From Puniceicoccales bacterium (GTDB taxonomy: Bacteria; Verrucomicrobiota; Verrucomicrobiia; Opitutales; UBA953), in the NCBI GenBank assembly GCA_031289285.1, contig JAITPT010000106.1, forward strand, positions 1 to 9,613: 9,613 bases of DNA, given 5' to 3'. Positions within the stretch are counted from its first letter, which is position 1; every line of letters begins with the position of its first letter. This document shows, piece after piece, positions 6,773-9,613 of the stretch. Below the pieces are notes generated by a model. That model had not been told where the DNA came from and made no database searches. It was given only the letters and a program-made list of their open reading frames with translations. The translations under genes were made by a program, and so were the position numbers.

Positions 6773-6966
6773 GGCTCAGGTTCAAAGCGACGCAAGACAC
6801 TGGAGTTCCGTCGGTTACGATGTTTGCGAAAGCGGTGTCGGTGGGTGCTACGTTGTCACTCGCACCCTCTGCTACCGCACTCCATAGGTGCTGCGCCCGC
6901 CCTTGCCACCTCGTTCGCCCCGTCCACCAAAGCGAAAAAGAGTGAGAAAGTGCATGGCATTTTATG
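6773..6966. other. Non-coding remnant between the tandem array and element C
   Basis: No credible gene. Bases ~6870-6930 (TACCGCACTCCATAGGTGCTGCGC...) loosely resemble the linker and start of the 137-bp unit (CACCACACACCATAAGAGCAGCGC), so this may be a decayed fifth copy. Bases 6946-6963 carry a degenerate GTGCnTGGCA palindrome related to the one at 6189-6210. Nothing else was recognised. Confidence 0.45.
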
Positions 6967-7127
6967 CTAAAAACGGCAGTTGGAGGGGAAGTATTGCGAG
7001 AAGATGTTGCGGCATCTGCGCTTGATGGATTTGTGAAGGCGCACCTGTTGGTGCGTCGAACAAAGCCAACAGGTGCAGATGTCATAACAGCTTCCGCAAG
7101 ACGACCCGACTCAACTGCTGTTTTTAG
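6967..7127. repeat. Palindromic repeat element C, behind the permease stop codon
   Basis: 161 bp, from CTAAAAACGGCAGTTGG to its inverted end AACTGCTGTTTTTAG. It is an inverted copy of element A with about 8 differences, including one in a terminal repeat (CTGCTG for CTGCCG). The central hairpin CGCACC/GGTGCG is retained (TTGGTGCG around 7047-7054). On the minus strand it begins 8 nt after the TAA of the permease (7136-7138), mirroring the placement of element B behind purH. The permease C-terminus is not disrupted. No obvious target-site duplication flanks it. Confidence 0.87.
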
Positions 7128-7135
7128 GATAATGC

Positions 7136-8509
7136 TTATCGGCGTTGCCGACGCCATGCCCATGCGGCGATGAGCAGGGCGAGCCACACGACGAGAGCCA
7201 GTGCCGATTTCCACTTTCCCGCCCAGACGACCAGCACAAACAATACCCATGCGTTGAACGCTACGCACACCCAGTTTGCCCAAGGCGACCAAGGCGCGGG
7301 AAATTGCGCCGTCGCACCCGTCGCCCGCAAAGCCGTGCGAAATCGCAAATGCGTGAGACTGATGAGCGCCCAGTTCAACACCAACGCTGCCACCACCAGC
7401 GAAATCAAAAACTCAAACGCCGCCGCTGGCATCGCGTAGTTCACAACTACCGCCAGACCCGTGGCCGCCGCCGATAACGTTAGTGCCCGCGTCGGCACTC
7501 CGCGCTTGTTCACACTTGCCAGCGAACGCGGCGCACTGCCTTTTTGCGCCAGCCCGTAAAGCATCCGGCTGTTACAATAAACCCCGCTGTTATAGACCGA
7601 CAAGGCCGCCGTCAGGATGACAAAGTTCAAAATGTGCGCCGCCCCCGGTATCCCCGTTTTCGCCAAAATCAACACAAAGGGACTCGCCGCGTAGGCATCG
7701 GCTGCACCCGCCACACTCGCCGCCGCCACTGCCTCCACCGTCTTCGTCCAAGGCGCGAGCATCAACATCACCGCTACCGCGCCGATATAAAAAATCAGTA
7801 TGCGCAAGAGAACCCGTTTGATGGCGCGCGGGATTGTCCGTCCGGGGTCGGAGGTTTCCGCCGCACTCACGCCGACAAGTTCCAAGCCGCCGAACGAAAA
7901 CATCACGAACGCCAACGCCACGGAAAAGTCCGCAAAGTCTCCTGCAAAAAATCCGCCGTGTTGCCAAAGATTTGAGACCGCCGCCTCTTCTCCCGCGCCG
8001 CCGCTGAGCAGCAGCCAGCCGCCCAACGCAATCATGCACACGACCGCTATCACCTTCACCAGCGCGAACCAAAACTCCGTCTCCCCGAAGATGCGCACGT
8101 TTGCAAAGTTGACGGCGTTGACGAGTGCGAAGAACACCAGCACGGGTGCCCATTGCGGCACGGACGGTGCCCAGTAGTGCATGTATTTTGCGACGGCGGT
8201 TAGCTCCGTCATCCCCACGAGCACGTAGAGCATCCAGTAATTCCAGCCCGACATGAAGCCCGCGAAGCCGCCCCAATACTTGTGTGCGAAATGGGCGAAC
8301 GAGCCGGCGACGGGTTCCTCGACAATCATCTCGCCGAGTTGCCGCATGATGAGTAGCTCGACCAGCCCGCCAATCACGTAGCAGAGCAGCAAGGACGGCC
8401 CCGCATTTTTCAACGCGCCCGCCGACCCCAAAAACAGCCCTGTGCCGATGGCACCGCCCAGCGCGATGAGCTGGATGTGTCGGTTGCCCAAGTCGCGCCG
8501 CAGTTCCAT
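7136..8509 (-). CDS. AroP/PheP-type aromatic amino acid permease (APC superfamily, AAT family)
   Basis: 457-residue inner-membrane transporter, expected to import an amino acid by proton symport. It has about 12 hydrophobic segments. The N-terminal hallmark RHIQLIALGGAIGTGLFLG (10-28) is followed by MRQLGEMIVEEPVAGSFAHF (55-74), GFMSGWNYW (84-92), FGETEFWFALVKV (141-153), FSFGGLELVGVSAAE (205-219), SVYNSGVYCNSRML (304-317) and NWALISLTHLRFR (379-391). These run closely parallel to E. coli PheP/AroP as I remember them, so an aromatic substrate is the best guess; related GABA, proline or lysine permeases are alternatives. An Ala-rich insertion (~259-273) precedes ASPFVLI. The N-terminus is short for the family, starting right at the RRDLGNRH motif. 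It lies 3 nt behind hpt on the same strand, so it is probably translated from the hpt transcript, and it ends next to element C. Confidence 0.9.
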   Translation of the reverse strand: MELRRDLGNRHIQLIALGGAIGTGLFLGSAGALKNAGPSLLLCYVIGGLVELLIMRQLGEMIVEEPVAGSFAHFAHKYWGGFAGFMSGWNYWMLYVLVGMTELTAVAKYMHYWAPSVPQWAPVLVFFALVNAVNFANVRIFGETEFWFALVKVIAVVCMIALGGWLLLSGGAGEEAAVSNLWQHGGFFAGDFADFSVALAFVMFSFGGLELVGVSAAETSDPGRTIPRAIKRVLLRILIFYIGAVAVMLMLAPWTKTVEAVAAASVAGAADAYAASPFVLILAKTGIPGAAHILNFVILTAALSVYNSGVYCNSRMLYGLAQKGSAPRSLASVNKRGVPTRALTLSAAATGLAVVVNYAMPAAAFEFLISLVVAALVLNWALISLTHLRFRTALRATGATAQFPAPWSPWANWVCVAFNAWVLFVLVVWAGKWKSALALVVWLALLIAAWAWRRQRR

Positions 8510-8512
8510 GTC

Positions 8513-9127
8513 TTAATCATCCCACGAGGACGTGTCGCGCCGCTCGATTTTCAAAGTGCCGATATACGGCAGATTGCGGTAACGCTCCGCATAGTCGAGG
8601 CCGTAGCCGACCACGAACACATCGGGCAGATCGAAGCCGACATACTCGGCTTCAAAGGGTGTCACGCGCCGCGACTTTTTGTCGAGGAGCACACAGGTTC
8701 GCAGGCTCACGGGATTTTGGGCGAGCAAAGTTTTTCGCAGCAAGCTCAGCGTGTTTCCTGTGTCGAGAATATCATCCACGAGGAGGACGTGTTTGCCGTC
8801 GAGACGGAGTTTCCCCTGCGCGAGTATTTTGGGCAGGGCGACGGGCGAGTCGTAGTCGTAGTAGGAGGTCACGCGCACGGTGTCGAACCGTGTGTGGAGG
8901 CGGACGCCGCGCAGCAAATCGGAGACGAACACAACGGCCCCGTTGGTGATGCCGACGATGGTTAGCTCTGTCGCGCCAAGCGTTTGGTAGTCGCTGGTAA
9001 TGGTGTCGGACATCTCTATGACACGGTGGTTAATCTGTTCCCGCGAAAAAAGGACATTCTCAATATCAGGATGTGCCAGTTCCTCCTCGGGGCTGTGGTT
9101 CAACGAAATAGATTTCTGTTTTGCCAT
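8513..9127 (-). CDS. hpt: Hypoxanthine/guanine phosphoribosyltransferase
   Basis: Cytosolic purine salvage enzyme joining hypoxanthine or guanine to PRPP to give IMP or GMP. The 204-residue length is slightly longer than typical (~175-185) because of a ~20-aa N-terminal stretch. The type I PRTase fold is clear: IVGITNGAVVFVSDLL (58-72), a SYYDYDSP flexible-loop region (88-95), the PRPP-binding loop VLLVDDILDTGNTL (114-127) with the Asp118/Asp119 pair, LLDKKSRR (148-154), and the C-terminal GFDLPDVFVVGYGLDYAERY with RNLPYIG (164-190). ATG 9127 (MAKQKS) is preferred; another in-frame ATG at 9151 adds eight non-conserved residues. Neither has a Shine-Dalgarno sequence. It is the first gene of a two-gene unit with the permease. 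A copy of the AT-rich core of the 137-bp repeat lies 72-107 nt upstream of the start. Confidence 0.93.
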   Translation of the reverse strand: MAKQKSISLNHSPEEELAHPDIENVLFSREQINHRVIEMSDTITSDYQTLGATELTIVGITNGAVVFVSDLLRGVRLHTRFDTVRVTSYYDYDSPVALPKILAQGKLRLDGKHVLLVDDILDTGNTLSLLRKTLLAQNPVSLRTCVLLDKKSRRVTPFEAEYVGFDLPDVFVVGYGLDYAERYRNLPYIGTLKIERRDTSSWDD

Positions 9128-9198
9128 AAAAACGACGGATGAAAACCGCACGGACTCGTTTTGAAAAGAAAAAAACGCGGGCTTCGCTATTTGAATCG

Positions 9199-9234
9199 GA
9201 ATAATTTACCAGGCTAAAAAAGCCACTTGACATG
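9199..9234. repeat. Solitary copy of the 137-bp-repeat core upstream of hpt
   Basis: GAATAATTTACCAGGCTAAA (9199-9218) is identical to the reverse complement of the core in the tandem array, and the next 16 bases (ending CTTGACATG) match with a few changes. In the array the same orientation reads ...AAGTTATTTGACATG. It is AT-rich in otherwise GC-rich DNA and lies 72-107 nt upstream of the hpt start codon. It could be a regulatory or protein-binding site, or a scar of the same dispersed repeat. Confidence 0.75.
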
Positions 9235-9613
9235 GGGGGAGGGCGGGGGCACACGGCTGCGCTGCGCACGACACGGCGAGGCACCCGTGCCACAAATCTC
9301 AGCCGAAGACATGAAGTGGAAACAGGGAAAGTGAAAAACCGCTGATAACGCAGATGTGCGCAGATAAACAAAGCGAAAGCGCGTTTCCTGCCGAGCCATA
9401 AGCCGCTAAGCCCGTCCCGCGAGCCAACGGATCCGTCCCGCGAGTCGCCGTGTTGCCCGACACCGAGTCACAGAGGTTGACGGAGGAAAATCCCAAAATA
9501 TCTGCGGCCTCTGTGTTATCTGCGGTTGAAGGTGAAAAGTGTCTGTCCCTTTTTGAGGCATTTTTGAGGCAGTGGCAGATAGAAATCTCACGCGAAGGCG
9601 CGAAGGAAAACAT
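9235..9613. repeat. Non-coding mosaic of short repeats upstream of hpt
   Basis: No credible gene in this 379-bp stretch. 9235-9337 shows nothing recognisable. From 9338 on it holds several short repeats. These are an AACGCAGATGTGCGCAGATA block (9348-9367) and two CCGTCCCGCGAG copies 21 bp apart (9412-9423, 9433-9444). There is also CACAGAGG (9469-9476) with its inverted partner CCTCTGTG (9508-9515), and two TCTGCGG copies (9501-9507, 9520-9526). Further on are AAAAGTGTCTGTCCCTTTTT (9535-9554), two TTTTTGAGGCA copies (9550-9571) and CGCGAAGG repeated (9591-9606). Blocks of this kind are, from memory, common dispersed intergenic microrepeats in large bacterial genomes. Confidence 0.65.

Noticed and set aside
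6780..6800. A tRNA T-arm-like GGTTCAAA
   Set aside because: There is no matching acceptor stem, anticodon arm or CCA-proximal pairing around it.
6399..6887. Small proteins in the tandem array (SLVNYS-containing frames)
   Set aside because: Each copy simply translates the repeated DNA. The copies shift frame where units differ in length (137 versus 139), so the DNA rather than a protein is conserved.
9128..9613. A 104-codon minus-strand frame at the right edge (9299-9613)
   Set aside because: It consists of translated microrepeats (CGCAGAT, CACAGAGG, CGCGAAGG blocks), with no domain and no start signal.

Overview
The window looks like a GC-rich bacterial chromosome segment. It has four housekeeping-type genes, one transporter, one large repeat protein and an unusual amount of repetitive intergenic DNA. 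My best guess is Verrucomicrobiota, possibly Opitutales. This rests on high GC with little Shine-Dalgarno usage, a large Ala/Glu-rich TPR protein and many short helical-period microrepeats between genes. It is an impression, because no marker gene in the window fixes the taxon.

Layout. Bases 1-326 hold two members (A, B) of a ~160-bp palindromic repeat family with CTAAAAACGGCAGTT ends, placed head to tail directly behind the stop codon of purH (329-1885, minus; last two steps of de novo IMP synthesis). A short divergent gap with a 10-bp microrepeat separates purH from a probable plus-strand cluster: a 688-aa TPR protein (2074-4140), nuoI (4202-4807, complex I 2x[4Fe-4S] subunit) and tgt (4853-5998, tRNA-guanine transglycosylase). 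The spacings are 61 and 45 nt. This tgt has lost two of the four expected zinc ligands.

Bases 5999-7135 lie between convergent genes, carry no credible gene and are nearly all repeats: an 11-bp microrepeat, a TATAGGWC microrepeat with an inverted arm, an AAAAAGTGCCTGGCACTTTTT palindrome, four tandem copies of a ~137-bp unit (6251-6772) and a third palindromic element (C, 6967-7127). Element C lies 8 nt behind the stop of a minus-strand AroP/PheP-type amino acid permease (7136-8509). Just upstream of the permease, 3 nt away, is hpt (8513-9127, purine salvage), so hpt-permease is a tight two-gene operon. Bases 9128-9613 are non-coding. They hold a solitary copy of the core of the 137-bp repeat and a mosaic of short repeats.

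Functionally, purH, hpt and tgt all touch purine metabolism or guanine exchange, but they are in separate transcription units and I see no dedicated system. The most notable non-routine signals are the palindromic element family sitting at gene 3' ends, with a perfect 18-bp-arm palindrome at the A/B junction, the tandem 137-bp array with a matching copy upstream of hpt, and the altered zinc site of Tgt. No RNA gene, CRISPR array, transposase or phage gene was recognised.
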